Source: Mangifera indica (Eukaryota > Streptophyta > Magnoliopsida > Sapindales > Anacardiaceae). Taken from it: a DNA stretch of 64,000 nucleotides. Shown one piece after another: positions 21,895 through 33,254 of this stretch (positions within the stretch are counted from its first letter, which is position 1; every line of letters starts with the position of its first letter). The stretch is from positions 1,798,001 to 1,862,000 of the forward strand of contig NC_058141.1 in NCBI RefSeq assembly GCF_011075055.1, read 5' to 3'. Below the pieces are notes generated by a model. It did not search any database, was not told the origin of the DNA, and saw only the letters and a program-made list of their open reading frames with translations. The position numbers and the translations under genes are program-made.

Positions 21895-24800
21895 ATGGAA
21901 CCCGCCCTTGTCGACTTAAACGTCAACGAGTCTCCCGAGATCAACACTAACTCCACTAACAACAACAACGATCACGGTTGGCAAAAGGTCACTTACGTCA
22001 AGCGCCAGCGCAAGGCAGCTAAACCTAACGCTGATCCGTCCGCCGTCACTGCTCGCACTAATGGCGCCGTTGATGGAGATAACAGTAGCGTGTTCCGTAA
22101 CCTCGAACAGCACGCCGAGGAACGACGTCGTCGATTGTTCAGTGCTCAGCAGGCGAATGTCGCTGTTGTTCACGCTCCTCAAGTGAGTTCCAAGCACGGA
22201 TCTGACTATGAGGACGATGATGACAGTGACGTGGAGGCTGCCGAGAACGGCCAGACCGAGGAGGTTAAGAAAGTGAAGCAAAAGAAGCCGAAGAAGCCGA
22301 AGATTACTGTGGCGGAAGCTGCGGGTAAGATTGACGCGGCTGATCTCGCTGCATTTCTGGTTGATATATCGGTAAGTGACGAAATGAGGTGTGAATTGTG
22401 CGTGTTTTGTTTGCGATTCGTTTTGATCCGTTGGTTTTTTATTGGATTATTTGATTAGGCCACGTATGGATCCCAGCAAGAGATACAAATGATGAGATTT
22501 GCTGATTATTTCGGGAGGGCATTTTCGGCGGTCAGTGCGTCTCAGTTCCCTTGGATGAAGCTTTTCAACGAGAGCACAGTGGCCAAGATTGCTGATGTAG
22601 GTTTCGGAATTTTGATTCTTGAAGCTTTATGTTTGTAAAAATTGAAGAATTGTTTAAAGGGGTTGGGTTATGGGGAGGCGTAGTTTATAAATCTAATTTT
22701 CATGTTAAATTATCTGTATATAGTTTCATGTTGGGTGATGACTATGTTGATTTTAGGGTGTTTTGTCAATTAATGCCCAATTGCGCCTCTGGTAAATTAT
22801 TTTCTGCTGTTTTGGTATCATTACTTGATAATTTTTGGTTGAAAAGCGTCTTTCATCTATTGTTTTTTTCTCATGTTTTGTTCATTTTTTGTCAATGGGT
22901 ATTTTGGCAGTAGGAATATAAAATTTCTGGTAAACTCTACCTGGCTTTAGGGAACCTGTTGAGTTTTTTCCCCACCTCTCTTTTTGCTAGTTTTGTTTAC
23001 CTAATTGGTTAATATATTTTATAACAGATTCCCATCTCTAACATTTCTGATGCTGTATATAAGACATCAGTTGACTGGATCAACCAACGATCCGCTGAGG
23101 CACTTTCATCCTTTGTATTATGGTCTTTGGATAGCATTCTTGCCGACCAGGATGCTCATCATGCTGTTGCAAAGGGTTCTAAGAAGGCCGTGAAACAAGC
23201 ATCAAAATCCCAGGTAAAACTTTCTGCCAAGGAAGCTTTCACTTATATCTGTCTTTGCTTTTTTATGCATTAGTTTGGTGGATGGTTATCTAGAATTGCA
23301 GTTCCCGTAATTTGCCTAGGTTTATTACGGTTTGGTTGGGAAATAGCTCATTTCTCTTATCTATACCTTCAATCATGCATGCTTTCCCCAGATTTTGTGA
23401 GAGAAATTTAAAGAGTTTTTTTTCTTCTTTATTGAATGTGGTTTTATTTTTTGAATTATTTTAATGCAATCTATGTATATTTAGTTTTTTTTATTTAAAT
23501 CAAACACAAAACATGTTTGTGACTTTTGTTGGAGTGCTACTTTCATGATCACATTAATTAGTGGATTCCAAATTAGGTCAATTTAAAGCTTGACTTTGAA
23601 AAGTGTTGCTAGTAGTTTTGAAGGATTTCTTCTATTCTAACCTAAGAAGCTGGTTCTTGGGTAGTAAGAAGTTGAGTTTCTCACAGAGTAGATTCTGTCA
23701 TGCTCATAAATTTATCCAGAAAGGGCAGACTGAAAGATAAATTGAGAAATATTGTGTTCCCTGTAATGCATGTGGACATTGTCAGACTTATGGGAGTAGT
23801 GATTTTGCCGGATACAAGACTACATTTGCCATATTTCTGAACCTGTTTATAATTGTCAATTTTAGTGATAAAGATATCAATTGATCATTTTAAAAATTGG
23901 TCTATTTCTAATAACCTATGAGCTTACCATGATGTAATAGATCTTTCACTGTTGTCTGAAGCCTTGAATTTGAATTTCATGGTACAGTGTCCCTGTGCTG
24001 ACTGTATAATTAGTGATTTGATATTTTTCATATGTAATAGCCTTTTACAATTAGAAGTAGGTGCTTCCACTCAAAATTATGCCTTCTCTTTTAGATGAAG
24101 TGTTAGAGGATGGGGCCGATAAATAATGATTAACTTTCACAGATGAGAGTTGGTTGGAACATCATTGGTTACTCTATATGTACTTGTTTTACACCACATT
24201 GTTTTTCTATGGAAGAGTTTATCTTCTTCCATCGAGGTCTAAGCTAGCTGATACTGACTCCCAACAATTCTCAAATGAGATGATAATCACTTATACCAAA
24301 AGACGAATAACTGACTTCTAGGACTGTCAATTTAAGGCTTTCATATTTGTTTAGTCCAAGAGATGTTTATGGCTTTTAAATTAGCTGAAATGCTGTTGTT
24401 GATTTTTCTTCTGAAGTATACGTTCATTTGTGGATCAATTGTGAAATTTTATTTCGTGATAGGTCTGTCGGCTTTGCTTATAGTCATTGATTCATTGTTA
24501 TTGGTTTGCAATTCTATAGAGGCTACTGATTAGATTTTGTTACTGCTTGGATGCTTATTATTTTTCTTTTTTGGTTTTTTTTTCTCTATATTAGAATTTA
24601 AGTTGTAAGAATGAACCTTTAATTTTGAGAGATTTTAAGCTGTGACCATTTGAATTACTTAATTGTTACTTCTGCTGTCTCTACACACCAAGCTATCATG
24701 AGCTGTCGTTGGAATAAATCAGAACCTGGCTTTTAGAGAAATCCTTAAATATTTTCACATTGGATTGGCATTTAAATAATGTATTATTGAAATGGCAGGT

Positions 24801-26371
24801 TGCAATTTTTGTTGCTTTGGCAATGGTTTTACGACGAAAACCTGATGCCTTAATCAGTATTCTACCGACATTGAGGGAAAGTCAAAAGTATATGGGACAA
24901 GATAAACTTCCAGTTTTTATATGGATAATTACACAGGTTAGTGAAAGAAACTATGTATCTGCATAAGAAAGGGATGTACTCGGAATACAAATTATGCTAG
25001 TTGTTATTCTTCCCACCATATATATGCTTCTTATGTCAGTTACTAAATGTCTAGGCTTCTCAAGGGGAGCTGGCTGTGGGGTTGTATGCGTGGGCACATA
25101 ATCTTTTGCCTGTGGTTGGTAGCAAAAATTGCAATCCACTGTCCAGGGACAAAATGTTGCAGCTAGTGGAGAGGTATTGATGTTTTTAAATTTCACAAAA
25201 TTTTCTCAATTCAAATTCTTGTCTCTTTCTGACATTTTGTAATTTGGTTGCAGAATCTTATCTAGCCCAAAGGCTCATACAATTTTAGTGAATGGAGCAG
25301 TCAGAAGGGGGGAGCGTTTGGTGCCACCTTCTGCCCTTGAGACATTGTTGCGCCTTACATTCCCTATCTCTTCAGCTAGAGTAAAGGTGTGTATTGGCCA
25401 TGGGCTTTTACAGTCTGGGTTTATGTATATAGATTTGTTGTTCATAATTCCCTTTGGATGTGATGGTTCATGTAGGCTTCTGAAAGGTTTGAGGCAATAT
25501 ATCCCACCCTTAGAGAGGTGGCTCTTGCTGGTGCCACTGGAAGCAAAGCAATGAAACAAGTGTCGCAGCAGATATTCAGTTTTTCTGCCAAACTAGCTGG
25601 AGAAAGTATGCAGACCTTAATTACTCTTTTATCTTGGTTTTTATCTAAGAAAATATTGAAAAATGATATGTTGTGAAGTTTTTATTGAGGGCAGTTGTCT
25701 TTTACAGGCATTCCTGAGTTATCAAATGAAGCCGCTGGCATTTTCATCTGGTGTTTGACGCAGAATGCCGATTGCTACAAGCAGTGGGTAAGCTGTTCTA
25801 ATTTTTATCTCTCTTTGTTCACGATGGTTTTTGTCAAATCCTTTTTGGCCTAGGCCATCTAAATTTTACATATTCTTTCTATCTTACTGTGCATATCAAC
25901 AGGACAAAGTTTATGAGGAAAATATAGAGGTCAGTGTTTCTGTTCTGAAAAAGCTTTCCGGTGAATGGAAAGAGCAGTCTTCAAAACTATTTCCTTTTGA
26001 CTCTTTGAAGACAACTCTCAAGAGCTTTAGGCAAAAGGTAGCCCCCCTAATTCTTTTGGGATATTTAACATTGCACAACAACCTCTGTCGTAATTCTAAC
26101 TAAACTAATGCCCATTTTCAATTATCTTTTCATATAGAATGAGAATGCAATATCTGGTGGAGATGACACTGCACGCCAAGCACTCTACAAGAGTTCAGAC
26201 AAGTACTGTAAACATATATTGGGAAAATTGTCGGGCAGCCATGGTTGCCTCAAAAGTGTTGCCCTCCTTGCTGTTGCATTGGCTGTGGGTGTGGCCTTCA
26301 TGTCCCCGAAGATGGAGTCCCTTGACTGGAAGAGAATTTCTGTTGCTTTCAACTCCCTGGGATCCTTTTGA
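21895..26371 (+). CDS. TMEM214-like transmembrane protein
   Basis: Ten exons, all with GT-AG introns and a continuous frame, give 589 aa: 21895-22371, 22459-22596, 23028-23213, 24799-24936, 25055-25173, 25254-25386, 25476-25605, 25708-25787, 25903-26037, 26138-26371. The start MEPALVDLN follows a purine-rich leader. Residues 1-120 are hydrophilic and low in complexity, with an acidic patch (DYEDDDDSDVE) followed by a lysine-rich patch (VKQKKPKKPK) near 130. The body carries the conserved plant TMEM214 blocks SQFPWMKLFNES, KLPVFIWIITQASQGEL and LYAWAHNLLP. A hydrophobic segment at about 552-567 (VALLAVALAVGVAF) is a C-terminal membrane helix. Animal TMEM214 is an ER membrane protein linked to ER-stress cell death; the plant role is not well established. 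Confidence 0.92.
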
Positions 26372-26784
26372 GCGTGATGTTTTACGTATGTCGACAATTA
26401 CTGATGCTCATCGTTTACTCTTACCAATACATTCTCTATGAACTCTCTGCTTCAGACCAAGTAAGTCATAGGGGAATATCTTTAAATTTACCGTAGTTTA
26501 GGGACATGAAATGATCTGTTGACTTGAATACAGTGTCAGAGTACAGGCCTTTAGATTTTGCTTTAAAAAAAAGGGCATCATCTACCCGGAAAATAAGGTG
26601 AAGAAGATCAATGTATTTTACCGGTGTACCAGAAAAGACAACTTTTTTTCAATTTTTTTCAAATTTTTGGTTGTATTGTAGATTATAATCATATGAATGA
26701 TTTAAGTTAATGGGCAATTAAATTTTACCCTCTTTACATTCAATATATGAAACTCCAGGTTTTGATCGTACAATATTTTTTTAT
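26372..26784. other. Convergent intergenic region (two 3' ends)
   Basis: Lies between the stop codons of the TMEM214-like gene and NDHL, so it should contain both 3' UTRs. The first ~100 bases keep gene-like composition. No terminator-type element can be defined. Confidence 0.5.
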
Positions 26785-28251
26785 TCATAAATCATAATCT
26801 TCAGGTTCGGCCCAGGGAAACTTCAAGTAATAATTTTTAACTTTGGAAGGATCTTCAGGGGTAGACCATGGATATTTCATTGATGGATCTCTTGGAAGTC
26901 TTCTGAAGTTAAGAAATGGTGCCCAAAGCAGCAGCCTGAAATAAATATGAATTGAATAAATTAGGTTTAAGAATAAAAACAAAAAATGGCTATAAATACG
27001 GCACAAACTAGGAGTGCAAACGACCTGAGTTGAGTATGGTTTAACTTGAGCGTTATTAAATGGAGTAGATATAGAGTTTAAGCTTGAACTTCACAAGCTT
27101 ACGTATTGTTAGTTTGACTTGAATATAAGTGATCTCGGTTCGAGAAATTTTAATTGAATTTTATAATTTATATATTTATTAATTATTTTATTTCTTTAAA
27201 GTAAATAAATAAGATTTTTGGGGTGCAAGTAAAAATTTTAAATTTATAAGGTTATTGATATTATACTTAAATCGAGCCAAGAACTTGTGAGTTCATTGAA
27301 TTGAGTAACAACAAGCTTAAGTATAATACCCAAGTCACTCTCGTTTGAGTTCGGTTTATTTACAACCCTAGTATAAATATTGATGTGTTATTATATGATT
27401 GAGTGATTTTGAATTAAAGATAAAGTAACATTCAATTATATAATAATATATCAATATTTGTACTATATTTGTACTTATTGTTTATGCATGTCGTATTTTA
27501 TTAGCTTTCTTACTAAAATCTCAAAAGAAAAAAAAAAAAAAGAAAAGAAAACACTTACCCTGGGAAGAACAAGAAGACAAACATGAATTGCAGATACATT
27601 TCCAAAAGGTTTCTCCTGTACCATCTCACCCTAAGCCAGTTCATTATAATTGGCTGCCATCCATTCATTAACCAACAAAATATAAGAAAATCAAACATTA
27701 TATTAAAAAAAAAAGGAAATTAGTAAAAGAATTTATAATAACTTACTGGCATTATAAGGAAATACCAAACTGCAATAATTCCCAGTTTTATTATAACTGT
27801 GTTCAAATCTATATCATAATTATTCTCTCCAGTTACTGCAATTGCTGGCTGCTCAAACTGATAATCCAAAATAAACAATTCTCATTAAGCTTATAGAAGA
27901 ATCCCCAAATATATTTTTAAAGATATACCAAGATGAATTAATCCTCACAGTGGCCCAAAGCAGAGCTCCAATTTGAACAGCCAAGCCAGATTTTTTCTCA
28001 TCAAAGAAGTGAGAAGCCCTCTGGGATAAGCTCGAAAGCAGTTTCTGCAATGGATTTGGTCTGTGAAATTCTTGAATTTAAAGGAGGAAAAAGGTTGTGG
28101 GAAAAGTTTAGTTAGTTACCTTATTGAGCTTGGTGTGGTTGGCTGATTTGTGGTTGCAGAGAGGAGCTGGCTTTGTTCTTCTGCCGCTGCATTGAGAAGA
28201 AGAAAGACAAGGCAAAGCCTTGAGAGTTTGAAGGGTGAAAGTGCAGCTCAT
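26785..28251 (-). CDS. NDHL: NAD(P)H-quinone oxidoreductase subunit L, chloroplastic (NDHL / CRR23)
   Basis: Nuclear-encoded subunit of the plastid NDH complex, which carries out cyclic electron flow around photosystem I. Five exons with GT-AG introns give 194 aa: 28251-28120, 28044-27949, 27857-27747, 27653-27559, 26935-26785. Residues 1 to ~45 are rich in Ser, Thr, Lys and Arg with few acids, as in a chloroplast transit peptide. FEQPAIAVTGENN is at 77-89, a first membrane segment at about 95-113 (VIIKLGIIAVWYFLIMP), and a second at about 133-153. The NdhL signature LLWAPFLNFRRLPRDPSMK is followed by the C-terminal PEDYDL. Length matches plant NDHL (about 190 aa). Intron 4 carries two MITEs (27008-27371 and 27373-27480). 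A hAT element begins 289 bp upstream of the start codon. Confidence 0.95.
27008..27371. mobile_element. MITE in NDHL intron 4
   Basis: Left end CTAGGAGTGCAAACGACCTG and right end (inverse) CTAGGGTTGTAAATAAACCG are imperfect inverted termini of the TAGGGNTGNAAA type. Inside are 'gagcttaagcttgaac'-like arms. Belongs to the dispersed GAGCTC-rich group. Confidence 0.55.
27373..27480. mobile_element. ~110-bp copy of the palindromic MITE family, in NDHL intron 4
   Basis: TTATTATATGATTGAGTGAT faces ATTCAATTATATAATAATAT. It directly abuts the preceding MITE, and a poly-A stretch (27528-27550) follows. Confidence 0.5.
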
Positions 28252-28531
28252 TTCAGAGCTATTTTTGTGGTCTGTGTTTTTGTTTATTTCTTATCTTTGA
28301 ATTTGGTTTCATGGCATAAAATCATCCATGGGCTCTACTCCTATCTCTCTTTTGATATAAAATAAAAACAAACAAAAAAATTTTTAATTTATCCATGTAA
28401 GTGCTTGGAGTCTCTAGATAGTGACTAGTGACCACATAATTATTTTCACAGTATTATAATCTTCATTTAAATGAAATTTTCAAAATAAGACTTAACATCA
28501 ATTTGTCGAAGGGTTGATTTAGATCTTAACC
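28252..28531 (-). promoter_or_regulatory. Proximal promoter region of NDHL
   Basis: Only 280 bases separate the NDHL start codon from the hAT target duplication. The segment next to the start should be 5' UTR. No TATA box or defined site is called. Confidence 0.4.
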
Positions 28532-28744
28532 AGTTCAACTAGACACGTCAATTGAGCCGGGTCGAATGGAGGCCTAGCCCGAAGCACGAAAAAAAGCTCG
28601 GGCACGACAAAGCCCGACCCGATACTTAGCGTGTCGGGCCAAGCCCATGGGCTTATTAGGTCGGCCTTGGGCTTTAATATTAAACCCATGGGCTGACCCG
28701 GTCCGACACGACACTGTTTATATATATATATATATTTTTTAATT

Positions 28745-28910
28745 TTTTCCACGTATCCTGCCGCAAGACAGCAGAAGCTGTTGCCTTGCGGCAGAAGCAA
28801 GAATTTGCTTCTGCCAAATGGCAGAAGCTGCTTTTGCCTGGGGGCAAAACGACTTCTGCCTGGCAGAAGCCGTTGGCAACGACTACTGGCGCCAGTAGCT
28901 GTTGCCAAAC
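28745..28910. repeat. Subterminal GCAGAAG / CTTCTGC repeats of the hAT element
   Basis: At least eight short copies of GGCAGAAGC or its complement occur in both orientations, giving strong self-complementarity. Subterminal repeats in hAT elements are often transposase-binding sites. The overlapping ORFs of 129 and 141 codons here are artefacts of this repeat. Confidence 0.5.
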
Positions 28911-29118
28911 TTTTTTTAAAATTTTTTTTAATTAATTTATTTTTTCCTATAAAAACTTATTCAATTTTTCATTTTTACTTTCAATTACAATTACAAATTT
29001 CTCAACCTTTCAAACTCTCAATCTCTCAAACTCCCAATCTCTCAAACTCTCAATCTCAACTATTTATTATATTTTTAATCTCATTTTATTTTAATTTTAT
29101 CATTACAAAATATTACAA

Positions 29119-31251
29119 ATGGATTCAATGTCAAATGCATTCAATCTATTTGAATATTATCATGCTGGCATTGATGATATTATTGATGATGCACAAGGTG
29201 GAATAGATGGAGTACCAACAGGTGAAAGTGGTACGAGTACAAGTTCGCATTATTCGACAGACAGAAAAAGAAAACAAACGTCAATGGTATGAGAACACTT
29301 TGATAGAATAGAGGAAACAATAAAGGGGAAATTAATTTGTCGAGCAGTATGCAAACATTGCGGTTCTTGTTTAACATGTGCAAGTACAAATGGGATGGGA
29401 CATTTTCGCCGACATGTTACTGATTACTGTAAAAAAATTCCACATAAACTTAGAGGACAAAAACAAATTGCATTCACCAGATTGCGATATGTTGGTCCAG
29501 GTGCCACTTCAGCAGGAGGTCCGAGCGGTTCTGGACATATGAGATAAATGTCGACTTTTACGTACGATCAAATGAAGGTACGAGATTACATGGCCAGGTA
29601 TGTCGTTGCTTTTGATCAACCTTTTAGTTATGCAAAAGATGAAATTTTAGAATGGATGATGCAAAATAGTATTCAACCAGCATTTAGAAGAATTCCTAGG
29701 TCAACTCTTAGGTCAGATATATTGAGAAATTATGAATTAATGAAAATAAAAATTATTGGAGAATTAAGTAATTTTAATGGTGTTATTTCAATAACTTCTG
29801 ATTTATGGACTGCTATAAATCAATATATAGGGTATCTTTGTGCAACTACTCATTATATTAATTCTGATTGGCAATTATGCAAAAAAGTTATTGCATTTAG
29901 AAATTTAGAATATCCACATAGTGGTCTTGCAATTTATCGTGTATTAGCAAATATTTTTGAGGAATATAAAATTAATAATTCTATTTTTTCAATTACTTTT
30001 GATAATGCTAAAAATAATAATAAAGTTATTGAATATATGTATAATTATTTATCTCCTCCATTTAATGGAAAATTATTTCATGTTAGGTGTGCATGTCATA
30101 TTATTAATTTAATTGCTCAAGATGGCTTGAGTTTGGCAAAAAAACATTTAGAAGTAATTAGACATGTCATTGCATATATTTCATCATCCCTATCATGGGT
30201 ACAAGCATATCATCAATTATATAGATCAATAGGGTTAAAAAGGAAAAAATTAAAAATAGATATTAGCACTAGGTGGAATTCAACATATCTCATGTTGAAA
30301 GCATACGAAGGGTATGAAGTTCCTATAACACGATACTTCAATACCCAACCAATGGATTTGCAAGATCCTATTTTTTTGACAGATCAAGATTGAGAAATAG
30401 CTATGACTTTAATGAACTTGTTAGAGCCATTGAAAACAGCCACAGATCATTGTTCAGGTGTGTATTATCCAACAACTTGTTCTATAATATATAGTATGGT
30501 AGAAATAAGTGATATTTTTAAAGAACATAGGTATCGTCACTCTCATAATGCTTTTCAAAATATATGTATGCAAATGGAACAAAAATTTTAAAAATATTGG
30601 AGTGAAATTCCTTTACTTTATTCTGCAGCTACTATTTTAGATCCTAGGGCAAAAACTAATGGATTATAAAATTTATTTGATGTTATTAATAAAAAATTGT
30701 CAATTAATAACAATGTAAATTCTGTTGAATATGTTCAAAAATTTTTATTTGATATGTATAGTATTTATGAACAAAAATATGGAAAAACTGGACAAAGTTC
30801 TGCACCAGAGGTAAGTTTTGGTAGTTCGGGTAAAAAAAAGTCACGCATATGGTCTTTATTGCGTAAAGGTAAACAAACTGTTAGTCAAAGTACAAATTAT
30901 AGTCAATTTTACAATTATATAAATATTGACCATTATCCTAAAATTGTTCAAAGATATAATGCTAAAAAACTAGATGTTTTGGCATGGTGGAAAGACAAGG
31001 CAGAAACCTTTCCTGTGCTTGTAGCCATAGCTCGAGATCTACTAACATCTCTGGTGTCAACTGTGACATCAAAATCCGCTTTTAGTGCAGGGGGATGCAT
31101 GCTGGATGATAGACGATCCAATTTACATCCAAATATGGTTGAAACGATAATGTGCATGAAAAATTGGATCAAAGCTGATTTTAAATTACAGAATCGTGTG
31201 ACAGAAGATGTCTTTGAAGAATTTAAAGATTTGGATGTAGAAGATGAATAG
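29119..31251 (+). pseudogene. hAT transposase, disabled by five in-frame stop codons
   Basis: 711 codons stay in one frame from ATG 29119 to TAG 31249-31251 with no frameshift. Five stops break it: 29290 (TGA), 29545 (TAA), 30391 (TGA), 30589 (TAA) and 30667 (TAA). Domains in order: BED-type zinc finger (about residues 57-110, C-x2-C then H-x4-H), the RNase H-like catalytic core with SDLWTA (Asp 228) and TFDNAKNN (Asp 295), the CACHIINL block at about 324-331, and the C-terminal hAT dimerisation region with LDVLAWW at 618-624 followed by SAFSAGG and the MKNWI end. Every stop can be explained by a single C-to-T or G-to-A change, so decay is recent and mild. The first stop falls in the BED motif where tryptophan is usual. 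Confidence 0.9.
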
Positions 31252-31695
31252 ATAAATATTATATAGTAGATAAATTTTATTTATGTTTTGTAATTTATAC
31301 AATATGTAAATTAATTTATTTTTATTTTATTAACAATTTTTAATATTTTTTATCATGTAACCACGATATTCCTCCGCCATAAGTGAGGGATTATAAATAA
31401 AATATTCGGGGTACTGTCCTCGATTTTAATAATTGAAAAATAATTTGTATTTAAAATTTTTAATTAAAACTTTTTTTTAAATATTTAATAAGGCCCGGCC
31501 CGACCCATTTAATAAAGCCTGGCCCGGCCCATTTAAAGCCTGTTAGTATATGGGCCGGGTTTTGGGCCTTTATATTTTAAAGGGTCGGCCCGATCCGAAG
31601 GCCCATTATTGTTTGGGCCTCGGGCCCGACCCATTAGCCCAACGGGCCGAGCTGGAGTCGGTCCGGCCTGACCCATTGACGTCTCTAAGTTCAAC

Positions 31696-32640
31696 CATTA
31701 GTTGAACTAATGATAGATCAAATAAATATTTAAATAATATTCAATCAAACATAAATATGACATAATGGAATGTTGTTAATATTCTTTGATGGATTTGGTT
31801 CAAGTCTTAGAAATTGTGAAGAGCAATAGTTTGAGTTCGATGGTACTCTTGCAACACAAAAGGTATTGTGGTCGTACTGGATTATTTGACAACTAGATTA
31901 AAGAAGGGTGAACAAAAAAATTGAACCAAAACTGTAGGTATCCAACTTTTGATTCTGATTTCTATCTGAAACTAGCCTATCATAGATAGGTTTCAATTTT
32001 AATTCTGGTTTCGGTTCCACCTTATAAAAAACCGAAACCGAAACCTATAAATAAATATCATAGGCTAATAAAGGCCTTTTAATTAGTAATCTTATATTTG
32101 AAACCTTGAAGTCTTTTACTACTATTATTGACATGCTATTATCCTAGACTAAACAGAATATGTTGGAGATTATTTTTTCTCTTTCATCATCATCTTTCTG
32201 ATTTTTCTTCTTTGAGGCTACTCGATCGAAGCCATGTTTTCATATGAAGTTCTTTTCTGAGACAGGTTTTTTTTATAAATTTGCATAAAATGAAGTTCAC
32301 CCAAACAAGAAAAAGAACTGGATCTCTATTGAAATTATAGCTACCACTTCAGTCTAATTCATAACATCAATTGCTGGCATCAAGAAGAAAAATTTAACTC
32401 TCAAACAAACGTATTTATGTGCTTGTTCACGGTAAGAAAAATTATTTTGATATATTTTCCTAACAATAAGATGTAAAGTATTTCATACCATTTAATATTG
32501 TACAGTTCGAGTAAGAATTAGAACATGCTCCAAATAGATAACGTCAATTCCTATCCAAAACCGATTTTATGGGTTTCAAGTTTCTATTTTTAAGAACTCG
32601 TTTACCTTTAGATTAAAAAAAAGTTCAAACTCACTTGAAT
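31696..32640. other. AT-rich intergenic sequence
   Basis: No gene recognised. A short imperfect inverted repeat (AAACCGAAACCGAAACC against GGTTTCGGTTCC, about 32003-32050) is visible. Poly-A/T runs elsewhere. Confidence 0.35.
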
Positions 32641-32915
32641 TTGAAAAAAAATTATCACACAAGAAGCTGAAGAAGAAGAAAAGTCATAAAAAAAAAAAGA
32701 ATCTATCAATTACTCATTGGATTCAAGTCAAAGAAGAAAAAAAAATCAGAAATAATAAATATATTAATCGCTCACTAAATCGAGCAAAAAAAAAAGAAAA
32801 ATTATAAAAAATAATAAATATATCAATCACTCACTGTATTCAAATTAAAGAAGAAGAAAAATCATTGAAAAAGATCAATTTATCAATCACTCATTAAACT
32901 TAAGCCGAAGAAGCA
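32641..32915. repeat. ~60-bp minisatellite, about four copies
   Basis: Degenerate units starting near 32701, 32761, 32820 and 32880. Each begins ATATCAATCACTCA and continues with a purine-rich AAAGAAGAAGAAAAATCA block. A partial copy precedes at 32641. Confidence 0.65.
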
Positions 32916-33254
32916 TATTCATATTGAAATTCAAATAAACTCAAAAGTTAAGTCCTAATAATTATAAAATATTATTAGAATAATATTCTCCTAAACAAAA
33001 TTGTTCCATGATTTAAAATATAAAATTTTTTTATTAAAAAGTAAAAACTTTCCCACAACATGAACCCTTCATCAGTCATTATCAAAACAAAGAGGGGTAA
33101 TTTCGTCAACTTAAATCATTTTTAAGAAATTTTGAAAACAACCAATTTTCCAAAACCCCCTCTAATAATTTGGCTAATTTTCCTTACAGTTTTAGTTAGT
33201 ATCTTTCTTCTCTTCAGTAAGAAAAAATAAAAAATAAAAAACTCTGAGTTCAAA
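32916..33254 (+). promoter_or_regulatory. 5' flank of the TFCE gene
   Basis: AT-rich upstream region, with a CT-rich stretch (ATCTTTCTTCTCTTC near 33200) and A-rich leader just before the ATG, as expected for a plant 5' UTR. No TATA box called. Confidence 0.4.

Larger units (their letters stand above)
28532..31695 (+). mobile_element. hAT transposon with 8-bp target duplication
   Basis: Element 28540-31687 (3,148 bp) flanked by the direct repeat AGTTCAAC at 28532-28539 and 31688-31695. Terminal inverted repeats read TAGACACGTCAAT on the left and TAGAGACGTCAAT (inverse) on the right. The 150 bp next to each end are rich in GGGCCGG / CGGCCC, typical of plant hAT elements. One transposase reading frame runs 29119-31251. 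The 8-bp duplication is intact. Confidence 0.93.

Noticed and set aside
22372..22458. Read-through of TMEM214-like exon 1 to a 187-aa product
   Set aside because: GTAAGT donor at 22372 and the acceptor at 22458 restore the conserved reading frame; the read-through is intronic.
28519..29206. 129- and 141-codon ORFs overlapping on opposite strands
   Set aside because: They cover the GC-rich subterminal repeats and leader of the hAT element and have no relation to a transposase domain.
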